Shown here in pieces: positions 16,675 to 26,163 of a stretch of 64,000 nucleotides of DNA. Source of the stretch: an uncultured Eubacteriales bacterium (GTDB taxonomy: Bacteria; Bacillota; Clostridia; Oscillospirales; Acutalibacteraceae); assembly GCA_934630515.1 (NCBI GenBank), contig CAKTVV010000017.1, positions 1 to 64,000 of the forward strand, read 5' to 3'. The notes beneath the pieces were generated by a model. The model was not told the DNA's origin and ran no database searches. It saw only the letters and a list, made by a program, of their open reading frames with translations. Position 1 is the stretch's first letter, and each line of letters starts with the position of its first letter. The position numbers and the translations under genes are program-made.

Positions 16675-17735
16675 CGTGACGCCTCCTTTCCGTTGGTATC
16701 CTCTGCGGGCTGATCCGCCTGACGGCGGAGCTGTCCGCAGGAAGCATTGATATCCGCTCCCAAGGTACGCCGCACCGTCACCGGGATCCCCCGCCGCTCC
16801 AAAATTTCCATAAAACGGCGGATCCGCTGCTGGGTGCTGCGCCTTTGTGCCTTGCCTGCCACAGCGTTGACGGGGATCAGATTCACATGACACAGCATCC
16901 CATGCAGCCGAGAAGCCAGCTCCTCGGCGCAGGCGTCGGAATCGTTCACTCCGTCGATCATGGCGTATTCAAAAGAAATACGCCGCCCTGTGGCGTCAAT
17001 ATATTTCCGGCACGCCTCCAACAGCTCGTCGATCCCCCACCGCCGGTTCACCGGCATGGTGGCGGAACGGATCCGGTCATTGGGTGCGTGGAGCGAGATC
17101 GATAAGGTCAAGGGGATCTGCTCCTCCATCAGGCGGTAGATCCCGGGAACCAAGCCGCAGGTGGACAGCGAGATATGCCGCATACCGATATGAACGCCGC
17201 CCTCCTCGGACAGCATCCGCAGGAACCGCACCACCTGCTCGTAATTATCCAGCGGCTCCCCCATGCCCATCAGCACGATGGAGGACACCCGCACGCCGGT
17301 ATCCTGCTGCGCCGCCTCGATCTGCGCCAGCATCTCTGCCGCCGACAGATCCCGGATAAACCCGCCCATGCCGGTGGCGCAGAAGGTGCAGCCCATCTTG
17401 CAGCCCACCTGCGTGGACAAGCACTGGCTCCAGCCATGCTTATATTGCATCAGCACCGACTCGACAGTCTCGCCGTCGTCCAGCGCAAACAGATATTTCA
17501 CCGTGCCGTCCAGAGACGATACCAGCTTGCGCCGAATCGTCACGCCGGGGACCCGATATTGCTCCGCCAGCCGCTGCCGCAATTCCTTAGGCAGATTCGT
17601 CATTTGGGCGAAATCTATGACCCCCCGATCCAGCCATTCCCGGATCTGCCCCGCCCGAAAGCCGGGACAGCCCATCTTCTTTAGGCGGGCGGTCAGCTCC
17701 TCCTGCGTCATGGAACGCAGATCCTGTGCCTCCAA
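16665..17735 (-). CDS. rlmN: Dual-specificity 23S rRNA/tRNA adenine-C2 methyltransferase RlmN
   Basis: 356 aa radical-SAM enzyme. The Fe-S motif CKMGCTFC has Cys112, 116 and 119; the C-terminal methyl-carrying Cys lies in ADINASCGQL. It methylates A2503 of 23S rRNA and A37 of some tRNAs. The sequences GEPLDNYEQV and SLHAPND are family hallmarks. It sits between rsmB and stp. Confidence 0.96.
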   Translation of the reverse strand: MEAQDLRSMTQEELTARLKKMGCPGFRAGQIREWLDRGVIDFAQMTNLPKELRQRLAEQYRVPGVTIRRKLVSSLDGTVKYLFALDDGETVESVLMQYKHGWSQCLSTQVGCKMGCTFCATGMGGFIRDLSAAEMLAQIEAAQQDTGVRVSSIVLMGMGEPLDNYEQVVRFLRMLSEEGGVHIGMRHISLSTCGLVPGIYRLMEEQIPLTLSISLHAPNDRIRSATMPVNRRWGIDELLEACRKYIDATGRRISFEYAMIDGVNDSDACAEELASRLHGMLCHVNLIPVNAVAGKAQRRSTQQRIRRFMEILERRGIPVTVRRTLGADINASCGQLRRQADQPAEDTNGKEASRCM

Positions 17736-17753
17736 GTAGTCACCTCAACCTTT

Positions 17754-19082
17754 TCACTCGGTTTCTCGAACAAAACCTGCTATGTAAAAGCCGTCTGTGT
17801 CCTGCACCGGCGGCAGAAACGTAAGCTCATGCGCCGCCGGCAGACCGGCCGCCGCAAAGCACTCCGGCAGCGGCAGCGGTCGGAGTGCAAAATGCGGCTC
17901 CGCCGCCAAAAATGCCGCCGCTACCTGCTGATTTTCCTCCGGGCGCAGCGTACAGGTGGAATACTGCAGCACCCCGCCGGGGCGCACCAGCTTCGCCGCC
18001 TGCCGCAAGATCTGCAGCTGGATCATCGGCAGATCGCCGAACTCCTCCGGCTGCTTATAGCGGATCTCCGGCTTGCGGCGTATCACGCCCAATCCGGAGC
18101 AGGGCGCATCGCACAGCACCCGGTCGAACCGGCCCAGCCATTCCGGCGGCGGATCGGCAGCCGCATCCCGCTGCACCACCTCAACGCAGGTCAAGCCGTA
18201 GGTCGCCGCCCGACGGCGGAGGGTCGCACATTTCTGCGCATACAGATCCCCCGCCACCATACGGCCGGAATCCTGCATATCCTGCGCCACCGTCAGGGTC
18301 TTGCCGCCGGGGGCGGCGCATACATCCGCCACCCAATCGCCCGGCTGAGCGCCCAGCGCCCGGCAGCACCACTGGGAGGCGGCGTCCTGAAAGTAATATT
18401 GCTCCTGCACCGCATCCGGCAGCTGCTGCAGCGCCAGACTGTTCTCCAGCCGCAGCGCCGCCGGCAGACCGGGGACGGTGGTATAGGCGATACCCGCCTC
18501 ATCCAGCAGTGTCTGAAATGCTGCCGGGGTGGTCTTTTTTGTACAGATCCGGATGTACGCCGGGGGTGCCTCATTGATCATCTCCAACATCCGGCGGGTC
18601 ATGACGTCTCCGTAGGCAGCCCGCCAGCTACGGATCCACGCCCGGGGGCAGGAATACCGCTGCTCCAGCCCCTTATCGGTATCGGGCAGCGCCTCGACGA
18701 GAGCGGCACCCTGCCGCTGCACCCCACGCAGCACCCCGTTGACATAGCCACGCAGTCGGGGCAGCGCTTGATCCGCCGCCTCGCTCACCACCGCATAGGC
18801 GGGGATGCGGGTCATATACAGCAACTGATAAGCACCCACCCGCAGGATCTCCCGCACGGTCGGCTCCATCTGCTTAACTGGGGTGGAGGATACCCGATTA
18901 AGGCAATAGTCCAATGTCAGACGGCGCTCCACCACACCATACACCAGCCGGGTCAGGAGCCCCCGATCCGCCGCCGGCAGCTCCGTATGGGACAGCCGCT
19001 CCTCCAACACGATGTTGGAATAGCCGCCGGCTCGATCGATCTGCAGCAGTGCCTGCACCGCTGCCCGGCGGGCAGACATCAA
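17754..19082 (-). CDS. rsmB: 16S rRNA cytosine-967 C5 methyltransferase RsmB
   Basis: 442 aa. An N-terminal NusB-like RNA-binding domain (ARRAAVQALLQIDRAGGYSN) is followed by a Rossmann methyltransferase with SAM motif DVCAAPGGKT and the two catalytic cysteines in LCDAPCSGLG and YSTCTLRPEEN. The start overlaps the stop of the upstream metallopeptidase gene by 4 nt. Confidence 0.95.
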   Translation of the reverse strand: MMSARRAAVQALLQIDRAGGYSNIVLEERLSHTELPAADRGLLTRLVYGVVERRLTLDYCLNRVSSTPVKQMEPTVREILRVGAYQLLYMTRIPAYAVVSEAADQALPRLRGYVNGVLRGVQRQGAALVEALPDTDKGLEQRYSCPRAWIRSWRAAYGDVMTRRMLEMINEAPPAYIRICTKKTTPAAFQTLLDEAGIAYTTVPGLPAALRLENSLALQQLPDAVQEQYYFQDAASQWCCRALGAQPGDWVADVCAAPGGKTLTVAQDMQDSGRMVAGDLYAQKCATLRRRAATYGLTCVEVVQRDAAADPPPEWLGRFDRVLCDAPCSGLGVIRRKPEIRYKQPEEFGDLPMIQLQILRQAAKLVRPGGVLQYSTCTLRPEENQQVAAAFLAAEPHFALRPLPLPECFAAAGLPAAHELTFLPPVQDTDGFYIAGFVRETE

Positions 19083-19780
19083 TCGTTCCTCCGCCGGGAA
19101 TTGCCGCTCACGATCAGGATCAGCCGCAGCAGGCTCATCAGCGATACGAACATAGCCGCCACATAGGTCAGCGCCGCCGCCGACAGCACCCGCTTCACCC
19201 CGGTCAGCTCGTCGGCGGTAAACCGCCCGCTGCTCTCCAGCGCCCGTACCGCCCGGGCGCTGGCATTAAACTCCACCGGCAGCGTCACCAGCTGAAACAG
19301 CAGCGCCACGCTGAACAGGATCACACCCGCCCAAGCCAGCGGATCATAGCCCATCACCAGCCCCAGCACCACCAGCACCGGAGACAGTCCGGAGGCGAAA
19401 TTCGTCACCGGCACCATGCCCATGCGCAGCCTAACGGGGCCGTAATTATTGGCGTATTGCAGCGCATGACCGGTTTCGTGCGCTGCCACGCCCACCGCCG
19501 CCACCGTCGCCTGATCGCAGACGGTCTGGGACAGATGAATGCTATTGTTCTTCGGGTCATAATAGTCCGTCATGGAGCCCGCCACCTGCATCATGCCGGT
19601 GGAAATTCCGTTCTGCTGCTGAATATACAAGCTCGCCTGTCGGCCAGTCATGCCGCATGCCACCGGACGGCGGCTATAGCGGGAAAACACCGACTTCACC
19701 CGTATCTGTGCCCACGCTGAGATCAGCAGCGCCGGCACCACCAGCACCAGATACCAATAATCCATATAAAAGAACGGCAT
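19079..19780 (-). CDS. YugP-family zinc metallopeptidase (membrane)
   Basis: 233 aa from the ATG at 19780 (AAGGGG upstream); the upstream extension lies inside fmt. It has an N-terminal membrane helix (WYLVLVVPALLISAW), the HExxH motif HETGH at 101-105 and further C-terminal hydrophobic helices. DUF2363/YugP peptidases are poorly characterised. Lying between fmt and rsmB suggests only co-expression with translation genes. Confidence 0.88.
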   Translation of the reverse strand: MPFFYMDYWYLVLVVPALLISAWAQIRVKSVFSRYSRRPVACGMTGRQASLYIQQQNGISTGMMQVAGSMTDYYDPKNNSIHLSQTVCDQATVAAVGVAAHETGHALQYANNYGPVRLRMGMVPVTNFASGLSPVLVVLGLVMGYDPLAWAGVILFSVALLFQLVTLPVEFNASARAVRALESSGRFTADELTGVKRVLSAAALTYVAAMFVSLMSLLRLILIVSGNSRRRND

Positions 19781-19802
19781 AAATATCCCCTTTCTGCCCG
19801 TG

Positions 19803-20735
19803 TTACAACAACTCGCCCAGCCGATCCCCCAGCTGCAGCGGATGGCCCCGCAGAAAATCGGCGGCAGCCATCCGCCGTGCGCCCTCGTATTGCACCTCTT
19901 GCAGCTCCAGCGCCGTCCCCTCTCCGCAGGCGACCACCAGCGGCGACAGCGACAGCACAGCGCCCGGCTGTCCGGCGGCATTTTCCGCCACCCGGGAGCC
20001 ATAGATCTTCAGCGTTTTCCCCTCATACACGGTGGAAGCCACCGGCCAGGGGTTCATCCCCCGCACCTGATCGTGCAGCACCCGGGCGGGCTTTCTCCAA
20101 TCCAGCGGGGACATGGATTTATTCAGCATAGAGGCGTAGCACGCCCCCTCGGCAGGCTGCTTTCGGGGCTGCACCGTGCCATCCGCCAGCCCGGTCAGGG
20201 TGCGGCTGAGCAGCTCCGCCCCCTCCTGCGCCAGCCGGTCGAACAGCTCTCCGCCGGTGATGGTGTCGTCCAGCGGGAACCGGGACATCAGCAGAATATC
20301 GCCGGTGTCCACCCCCTCGTCCAGCTGCATGGTGGTGACGCCGGTCTCGGCGTCGCCATTGAGAATCGCCCACTGCACCGGCGCCGCCCCCCGATAGCGG
20401 GGCAGCAGCGACCCATGGACATTGATGCAGCCCAGCGGGGTCATGTGCAGGATGGCGGCAGGCAGGATCTTGCCATATGCCACCACGATCATAGCATCGG
20501 CAGAAAAGCCGGAAAGATACGCCCGGGTCTCCTCGGTCTTCATCGAGGCGGGCTGATACACCGGTATACCGTGGCTTTCGGCGCACACCTTCACCGGCGG
20601 CGGGGTCAGCACCTGCTTGCGCCCCACCGGCTTATCCGGCTGGGTCACCGCCAGCAGCACCTCATGACCGTCCGCCAGCAGCCGCTCCAAGCTGGGTACG
20701 GCGAAATCCGGTGTACCCATAAATATCAGCCTCAT
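19803..20735 (-). CDS. fmt: Methionyl-tRNA formyltransferase
   Basis: 310 aa. Conserved features are the N-terminus MRLIFMGTPDFAVPSLE, the catalytic region INVHGSLLPRYRGAAPVQWAIL and GVTTMQLDEGVDTGDIL. It formylates initiator Met-tRNA. The start at 20735 has AGGAGG upstream. Its partner def lies directly upstream, so formylation and deformylation are encoded together. Confidence 0.97.
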   Translation of the reverse strand: MRLIFMGTPDFAVPSLERLLADGHEVLLAVTQPDKPVGRKQVLTPPPVKVCAESHGIPVYQPASMKTEETRAYLSGFSADAMIVVAYGKILPAAILHMTPLGCINVHGSLLPRYRGAAPVQWAILNGDAETGVTTMQLDEGVDTGDILLMSRFPLDDTITGGELFDRLAQEGAELLSRTLTGLADGTVQPRKQPAEGACYASMLNKSMSPLDWRKPARVLHDQVRGMNPWPVASTVYEGKTLKIYGSRVAENAAGQPGAVLSLSPLVVACGEGTALELQEVQYEGARRMAAADFLRGHPLQLGDRLGELL

Positions 20736-20755
20736 CGACCGCACCCTCCTTTTCG

Positions 20756-21226
20756 TCAATTGCCCTTCAGCTCATCCGGATCCAGCATCCGATCCACCTT
20801 GGATTTGAACAGGATCCCGTTGAGATGGTCATTTTCATGACTGGCGCACTGGGCAGCCAGATCCTCCAGTGTAATAATGAAGAATTTACCATGGCGGTTC
20901 TGAGCCTGCAGCTTCACCTTCTTGGGGCGATGGATGATCCCGTATTCCCCGGGGCTGGACAGGCAGCCCTCCACGCATTCCTGCGTCCCCTTTTCCTCCA
21001 AAATGGTGGGATTGATACACTCCTTGACCCCGTCGCCGGTGTCCATAATGAACAGCCGCCGCACCACCCCCACCTGAGGGGCTGCCAGACCGACACCGTC
21101 CGCCTTATGCAGCGTGTCCGCCATATCGTCCAGCAGCTGCCACAGCCGCTCATCGAATGTTTCCACCGGCTTACATACCTTATGCAGGATCGGGTCCTGA
21201 TCGGTGAGAATATTACGAATTGCCAT
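20756..21226 (-). CDS. def: Peptide deformylase
   Basis: 156 aa. The three family motifs are present: GVGLAAPQVGV, EGCLSSPGEYG (metal Cys) and SHENDHLNG (HExDH-type metal site). It removes the N-formyl group from nascent proteins. It lies 20 bp upstream of fmt and 24 bp after priA. Confidence 0.97.
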   Translation of the reverse strand: MAIRNILTDQDPILHKVCKPVETFDERLWQLLDDMADTLHKADGVGLAAPQVGVVRRLFIMDTGDGVKECINPTILEEKGTQECVEGCLSSPGEYGIIHRPKKVKLQAQNRHGKFFIITLEDLAAQCASHENDHLNGILFKSKVDRMLDPDELKGN

Positions 21227-21250
21227 GCACCGTACTCTCCTTTCCGTGCG

Positions 21251-23704
21251 TCACAGCATGGACGCCGGGTTAATATCCACATAGAGACTGATCCGGCGAT
21301 TCACCGGGTCAGCCAGAAACAATTGCATACTCTCCCGCACCATGCGGCGCATGGCGGCGGTGTTGCGTGCCTTGACAATGAGCTTATACCGGTACTTTCC
21401 CGCTACCCGGAGCACCGACGCCGGGGTGGGATCCAGTGCGATCATCGGCAGCCCGGCGTAGGCACCGGTCGCCGCCGCCCGCAGCCGCTCCAGCATCCGG
21501 GCAGCCGCCTGCCGCACCTCCCCCTCCTGCAAGCCGGTAAATCCGAACAAAAACAGATCGGCAAAGGGCGGATAGTGCATCATCCGACGGGAAGCGATCT
21601 CCAGCTCATAAAAGCTCTTATAATCCTGGGCAGACGCCAGCTCGATCACCGGGTTATCCGGTGTGAAGGTCTGGATCACCGCACGTCCCTGCTGCCCCCG
21701 GCGTCCGGCACGACCGATCACCTGCGTCAGCAGCGAAAAGGTAGTCTCAAAGCAGCGGTAATCCTCCCCGTACAGGGATTGATCCGCCGACAGCACCCCC
21801 ACCAGCCCCACCTGCGGGAAATCCAGCCCCTTTGCCACCATCTGGGTACCGATCATGATCCGGTATTTCCCGGCGGCAAAATCCCGGAAGTGGTTCTCAT
21901 AGGCAAAGCGGGACATGGTGGTATCCGTATCCATCCGCAGCACCGGCACCCCGGGAAACAGCTCCTCCAGCTGCTCCTCCACCAGCTGCGTCCCCTGCCC
22001 GGTGTACCGTAGCTTATCGGAGCCGCAGGTCGGACAGATGGTCGGCGGCAGCTGGCTATGCCCGCAATAATGGCACATGAGCCGTCGGTTCGCTTTATGA
22101 TAGGTCATGGAAATGCTGCACGCCGGGCAGGTCACCACCTGGCCACAGGAGCGGCAGGACACATGTGTGTGGAAGCCCCTGCGATTCAGCAGCAGGATCA
22201 CCTGCTGTCCGGCATCAAGACATTCCCGCATCGCCCGTTCCAGCGTGGCGCCGATAGCGGTCTCGCTGTCCGGCTCCTGCCGCCGATCCGCCACCGTCAC
22301 CGCCGGCAGCTCGGTATCCCCGAACCGCTTCGTCAGCTCCACCAACGCATAGCGGCCGGACAGCGCCGCATGATAGCTCTCCACACTGGGGGTGGCGGAG
22401 CTAAGCAGCAGCAGCGCATTATGCCGTGCGCAGCGGAAGCGTGCCACATCCCGGGCATGATACCGGGGCGTCGATTCGGATTTATAGGTATGCTCCTGCT
22501 CCTCATCCAAAATGATCAGCCCCAGCTCCTCGCAGGGGGCAAACACCGCCGAGCGGGTCCCCACCACGATACGGGCCTCCCCCCGGCGCACCCGCTTCCA
22601 TTCATCCATACGTTCCCCGATGGCAAGGCCGCTGTGCAGCACCGCCACCTGCTTGCCGTATCGTTCCAGAAACAGCGCCATGGTCTGAGGAGTCAGGGAA
22701 ATCTCCGGCACCAGCACGATGATCTGTTTGCCATCCGCCAGCACCCGGTCGATCAAATTCATATAGACAGCGGTCTTGCCGCTGCCGGTCACCCCGTGCA
22801 GCAGCGCCGCTGCCGCCGAGGGACCTGCATACAGCTCCGTCAGGCGCTCCAGCGCCTGCTGCTGTTCTTCGTTAAGCGTATACGCCTTCGGAGCGGCGGG
22901 CGCTGCAGAGGCTGCATAGGGACTGCGCAGCACCTCGGCATCGTACACCTGTACCAAGCCCTTCTTCTCCAACGTGCGCACCACTGCCGGGGTCACCCCG
23001 GCAAAATAGCACACTTCCTTGACCGATGCCGCTCCGGCATCCTGCAGCAAGCGGTATACCGCTTGCTGTTTTTCCGTCAGCTTGAGGGGCTCCTCCTCCG
23101 GTGGCGGACACAGCCGCACCATCCGCAGGGTGGCATCGCCCCATTTCTGGGAGGCGTCCTCCGTGCGGAGCAGCACCCCCAGCTCCAGCAAATGCCGCAG
23201 CGCCGGGGCATCTTCCACCATGCCGACCCGCTTGAGCAGGGTCTCCTGATCGGCACCCCCGGGGCACCGGGAGACGAACGCCAGCAGCTGCCGCTCGTTA
23301 GGGGTCAGGGTCTCCAGCGTCTCCGGCGGTACATCCACCGCCGGGCGCAGCACCGGGCGCAGCTGCATATACAGCCCTGTAGGCAGCATCGCCCGCACAG
23401 CGTCAAACAACGGACAAAAGGTGCGCTCCTGCAAAAACCGGGCCAACGCCACCATTTCCTCGCTAAGCAGCGGCGTCTCATCCATGCGGGACAGCACCGG
23501 CTTACACCGGGCGGGGTCGGTCACATCATCCAGCTCCAACACCAGCCCCTGCCGCCGCCGATTGCCGCCCCCAAAGGGAACGACCACCCGCAGCCCGATC
23601 AGCGGCTCGCCCAGCAGCTCCTCCGACCAACGGTAGGAATAGGGCTTATCGTAGGAAAAGGCTGCCTGCTCCACGGCTATTTTCACCACGGATGTGCGGG
23701 GCAT
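21251..23704 (-). CDS. priA: Primosomal replication-restart helicase PriA
   Basis: 817 aa. N-terminal DNA-binding domain, Walker A LLHGVTGSGKTAVY, DEEQEH box, and two zinc-binding clusters (CRSCGQVVTCPAC and CHYCGHSQLPPTICPTC) between the helicase lobes. Motif VI region is QVIGRAGRRGQQG. It restarts replication at stalled forks. GGAGGGAG precedes the ATG. In B. subtilis coaBC separates rpoZ and priA; here it is absent. Confidence 0.97.
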   Translation of the reverse strand: MPRTSVVKIAVEQAAFSYDKPYSYRWSEELLGEPLIGLRVVVPFGGGNRRRQGLVLELDDVTDPARCKPVLSRMDETPLLSEEMVALARFLQERTFCPLFDAVRAMLPTGLYMQLRPVLRPAVDVPPETLETLTPNERQLLAFVSRCPGGADQETLLKRVGMVEDAPALRHLLELGVLLRTEDASQKWGDATLRMVRLCPPPEEEPLKLTEKQQAVYRLLQDAGAASVKEVCYFAGVTPAVVRTLEKKGLVQVYDAEVLRSPYAASAAPAAPKAYTLNEEQQQALERLTELYAGPSAAAALLHGVTGSGKTAVYMNLIDRVLADGKQIIVLVPEISLTPQTMALFLERYGKQVAVLHSGLAIGERMDEWKRVRRGEARIVVGTRSAVFAPCEELGLIILDEEQEHTYKSESTPRYHARDVARFRCARHNALLLLSSATPSVESYHAALSGRYALVELTKRFGDTELPAVTVADRRQEPDSETAIGATLERAMRECLDAGQQVILLLNRRGFHTHVSCRSCGQVVTCPACSISMTYHKANRRLMCHYCGHSQLPPTICPTCGSDKLRYTGQGTQLVEEQLEELFPGVPVLRMDTDTTMSRFAYENHFRDFAAGKYRIMIGTQMVAKGLDFPQVGLVGVLSADQSLYGEDYRCFETTFSLLTQVIGRAGRRGQQGRAVIQTFTPDNPVIELASAQDYKSFYELEIASRRMMHYPPFADLFLFGFTGLQEGEVRQAAARMLERLRAAATGAYAGLPMIALDPTPASVLRVAGKYRYKLIVKARNTAAMRRMVRESMQLFLADPVNRRISLYVDINPASML

Positions 23705-23751
23705 GCGGTCTCCCTCCTTCCCGATCCTGCCGCCGGCATCTCACCGGTCAG

Positions 23752-23955
23752 TCAATCGTCGTTATCCGACACGATCAGCGAGCAGTCGCCGTCCTTGAAA
23801 TCCTTGATCGCCAGGCTGACCGGCTTTTCAATGATGATCTCATGGTTTTCGATCGCATCCTCGGCGATCTGACGGGCACGCTTCGCTACGCCCACCACCA
23901 CGGCATATCGGCTGTTATCGCCTTTCAATTCTTCAATATCACTGGGTGCTAACAT
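23752..23955 (-). CDS. rpoZ: RNA polymerase omega subunit
   Basis: 67 aa, with NSRYAVVVGVAKRARQIAE and KPVSLAIKDF, the omega signature. It helps assemble and stabilise the beta' subunit. It overlaps the 3' end of gmk by 17 nt, the same arrangement as in other Firmicutes. Confidence 0.95.
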   Translation of the reverse strand: MLAPSDIEELKGDNSRYAVVVGVAKRARQIAEDAIENHEIIIEKPVSLAIKDFKDGDCSLIVSDNDD

Positions 23956-24565
23956 CGTTCAAAACCTCCAAAATTGTATTTTCCATGCGCTGATACCGCA
24001 TAGACTCAGCATCGATGATGGTGTTGATGCGGGCGACCGCCTTCTCCACCTCGTCGTTGAGTACCACATACTGATACCGGAACGCCCGGCTCAGCTCCAT
24101 CTGCGCCGTCGCCATCCGCCGGCGGATCTTCTCCTCCGTCTCGGTGGCACGGTCCCGCAGCCGCCGCTCCAGCTCCTCAAAGGAGGGGATCGTGATGAAA
24201 ATGGACACCAGATCGGAGCGGTGGTTCATTACCTTTTCCGCCCCCTGCACCTCGATCTCCAGAATAACGTTCTTCCCCTCGTTGAGCCAGCGGCGAATAG
24301 GCGCCTCCGGCGTGCCGTAGTATTCGCCGTTATATTCGGCATATTCCAGAAATCCGTCCTTACGGATGGTATCCTCAAACTCCTCCCGGGTGCGGAAGAA
24401 ATAGTGGACCCCGTCCTGCTCCCCCGGGCGGGGTGCCCGGGTGGTCATGGAGATGGACAGCACCGTGTCCTCCCGCATGGACAGCAGCGATTTGATGATC
24501 GTCCCTTTCCCCGACCCGGATGGCCCGGACAGAACGATCAGCATCCCCTCAGACGTCGTGTTCAT
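23939..24565 (-). CDS. gmk: Guanylate kinase
   Basis: 208 aa. P-loop [15 protein letters not shown]-binding [17 protein letters not shown] and [13 protein letters not shown]. It converts GMP to GDP. Its start overlaps the remA 3' end by 17 nt with AGAGGAGG upstream. Confidence 0.97.
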   Translation of the reverse strand: MNTTSEGMLIVLSGPSGSGKGTIIKSLLSMREDTVLSISMTTRAPRPGEQDGVHYFFRTREEFEDTIRKDGFLEYAEYNGEYYGTPEAPIRRWLNEGKNVILEIEVQGAEKVMNHRSDLVSIFITIPSFEELERRLRDRATETEEKIRRRMATAQMELSRAFRYQYVVLNDEVEKAVARINTIIDAESMRYQRMENTILEVLNDVSTQ

Positions 24566-24812
24566 CGTCTTCCTCCTCTGTATCGTCCAGACGGTTCGCC
24601 ACCGTCTCGGGCTGCACCGCCGACAGGATCACATGGTCACTGTCGGTGATCAGCACCGCCCGGGTGCGCCGTCCGTAGGTGGCATCGATGAGGACGCCAC
24701 GCTCCTTTGCCTCCTGAATGATCCGCTTGATGGGGGCGGATTCCGGGCTGACGATCGCCACCAGCCGTCCCGCCGCCACCATATTGCCAAAACCGATGTT
24801 AATGAGCTTCAT
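24549..24812 (-). CDS. remA: RemA-family regulatory protein (DUF370)
   Basis: 87 aa, starting [27 protein letters not shown] with the conserved [21 protein letters not shown]. In B. subtilis RemA is a DNA-binding activator of biofilm matrix and osmoprotection genes. The yicC-remA-gmk-rpoZ order is conserved in Firmicutes. The C-terminus is unusually acidic ([12 protein letters not shown]). Confidence 0.95.
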   Translation of the reverse strand: MKLINIGFGNMVAAGRLVAIVSPESAPIKRIIQEAKERGVLIDATYGRRTRAVLITDSDHVILSAVQPETVANRLDDTEEEDDEHDV

Positions 24813-24848
24813 AGCTGCTGCGCCTCCATCCTTTGCGCTTTGCGATAT

Positions 24849-25727
24849 TTACTCAATGTTCTGAATCTGTTCCCGGATCTTTTCGATCTCCGCTTTCACA
24901 TCCAGCACGATGCGGGTCAGCGTCAGATCGCTGCATTTCGACCCGATGGTGTTGGTCTCCCGGTTGATCTCCTGCACTAAAAAGTCCAGCTTACGCCCCA
25001 CGGCGCCGTCGCCGCTTACAAGACTGTCCAGCTGATCCAGATGACTGCGCAGGCGGACGGTCTCTTCGTCCACCGCCACCTTATCGGCGTAGACCGCCAC
25101 CTCCGTGAGCAGGCGGCTCTCGTCCAGCGGCACCCCATCCAGCAGCTCCCGGATGCGGGTCTCCAGCTTTTCCTTGCGCTCCTGCACCGTTTGCGGAGAG
25201 CGCTGCTCCACCTGACCGACCGCCTCCCGGATGGTACGGCTGCGAGCCAGCACGTCGTCCCGCAGACGGGCGCCCTCCCGCTCCCGCATAGCGACAAACT
25301 TCGCCAGTGCCTGCTCTGCCACCGGCTGCACAGCGGCAAACACCGCCTCCTCATCCACCGCCGCCTGGCAGACCGTGAGAATATCCGGATACCGGGACAG
25401 GGACACCGCCGACAGCTCCTCGCGGATGCCGTAATGCTCGGTCAGCTCCCGCAGCGCCTGCACATAGCCGGATGCCAGCTCGTGGTTGACCGCCACCCGG
25501 GTGCCCTCGGTGGACAGCGCCTCGAGCTGCACGAACATATCCACCTTGCCCCGGCTGACCCGCTGCTGCACAAAGCTGCGCAGCCGCTCCTCCAAAAAGC
25601 CGTATGCCCGAGGCACCCGGCAGGAAAACTCGAAAAAACGGTGGTTGACCGATTTGACCTCCACCAGTATGGAGAAGTTGCCCACCGTATCCTGCGCCCG
25701 ACCGAAGCCGGTCATACTGCGTATCAT
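24849..25727 (-). CDS. yicC: YicC/YloC-family endoribonuclease
   Basis: 292 aa from the ATG at 25727, starting MIRSMTGFGRAQ, the family N-terminus. The C-terminal DUF1732 part ends with GSKCSDLTLTRIVLDVKAEIEKIREQIQNIE. YicC proteins are RNA endonucleases linked to sRNA turnover. An ATG 9 nt upstream is possible but sits too close to the GAGG ribosome site. It is the first gene of the yicC-remA-gmk-rpoZ operon, behind a good promoter. Confidence 0.93.
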   Translation of the reverse strand: MIRSMTGFGRAQDTVGNFSILVEVKSVNHRFFEFSCRVPRAYGFLEERLRSFVQQRVSRGKVDMFVQLEALSTEGTRVAVNHELASGYVQALRELTEHYGIREELSAVSLSRYPDILTVCQAAVDEEAVFAAVQPVAEQALAKFVAMREREGARLRDDVLARSRTIREAVGQVEQRSPQTVQERKEKLETRIRELLDGVPLDESRLLTEVAVYADKVAVDEETVRLRSHLDQLDSLVSGDGAVGRKLDFLVQEINRETNTIGSKCSDLTLTRIVLDVKAEIEKIREQIQNIE

Positions 25728-25788
25728 GGGAACCATCACCTCTGCTCCGGGCGGATAAGGACATACCCACCCAATATAGTTACCCCGT

Positions 25789-25817
25789 ATTTTACCAGTT
25801 TTTACGCACAGTGTCAA
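25789..25817 (-). promoter_or_regulatory. Promoter of the yicC-remA-gmk-rpoZ operon
   Basis: Minus strand: -35 TTGACA (25812-25817), 17-bp spacer, -10 TAAAAT (25789-25794). It may also drive the genes down to spoVM, because no strong terminator is obvious between rpoZ and spoVM. Confidence 0.8.
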
Positions 25818-25883
25818 GAAAAAAGCCCCGAAAACTGCGATTGGTTACAATTTTTTAATCTTTGCTCCGCCATGATCCACAGC

Positions 25884-25921
25884 AGAGAAAAGAGCGTCCT
25901 GCCGTCACCGGCAGAACGCTC
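25884..25921 (-). terminator. Terminator after the DUF3006 gene
   Basis: Minus-strand stem GAGCGTTCTGCCG / CGGCAGGACGCTC, loop GTGA, followed by TTTTCTC. It ends the ftsK-hydrolase-DUF3006 transcript before the yicC promoter. Confidence 0.75.
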
Positions 25922-25938
25922 CGTCCAAATCGGTATGT

Positions 25939-26163
25939 TTATTGCCCGCCGGCTCGCAGCAGCTTTTCCTGCAGGCGCAGGATCTCCGCCCGACGAGCGG
26001 CCGTCGCCTCCGCATCCGCCACGAACGCCCCGGCCTGCTCCCGGAGCATATCTCCCTCGGCGGCATCCGACGGCAGCCGTGTGCGCAGCACATCCCGGCT
26101 CTCGCCCGCTTCGTCTACCAGCACCGCCCATTCGCCCTCAAAGCGATCCAAGCTATAGAGCAT
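25939..26163 (-). CDS. DUF3006-domain protein
   Basis: 74 aa: LYSLDRFEGEWAVLVDEAGE, a small beta domain, then a helical tail with SDAAEGDMLREQAGAFVADAEAT. DUF3006 genes often sit directly behind ComEC-like metallo-beta-lactamase genes, as here, where it starts immediately after the hydrolase stop codon. The role is unknown; a partner of the hydrolase is plausible. Confidence 0.8.
   Translation of the reverse strand: MLYSLDRFEGEWAVLVDEAGESRDVLRTRLPSDAAEGDMLREQAGAFVADAEATAARRAEILRLQEKLLRAGGQ

Noticed and set aside
15943..16893. Longer 316-aa form of the PP2C phosphatase
   Set aside because: The extra 73 residues lie inside rlmN and do not resemble the family; AAAGGAGG marks the start at 16674.
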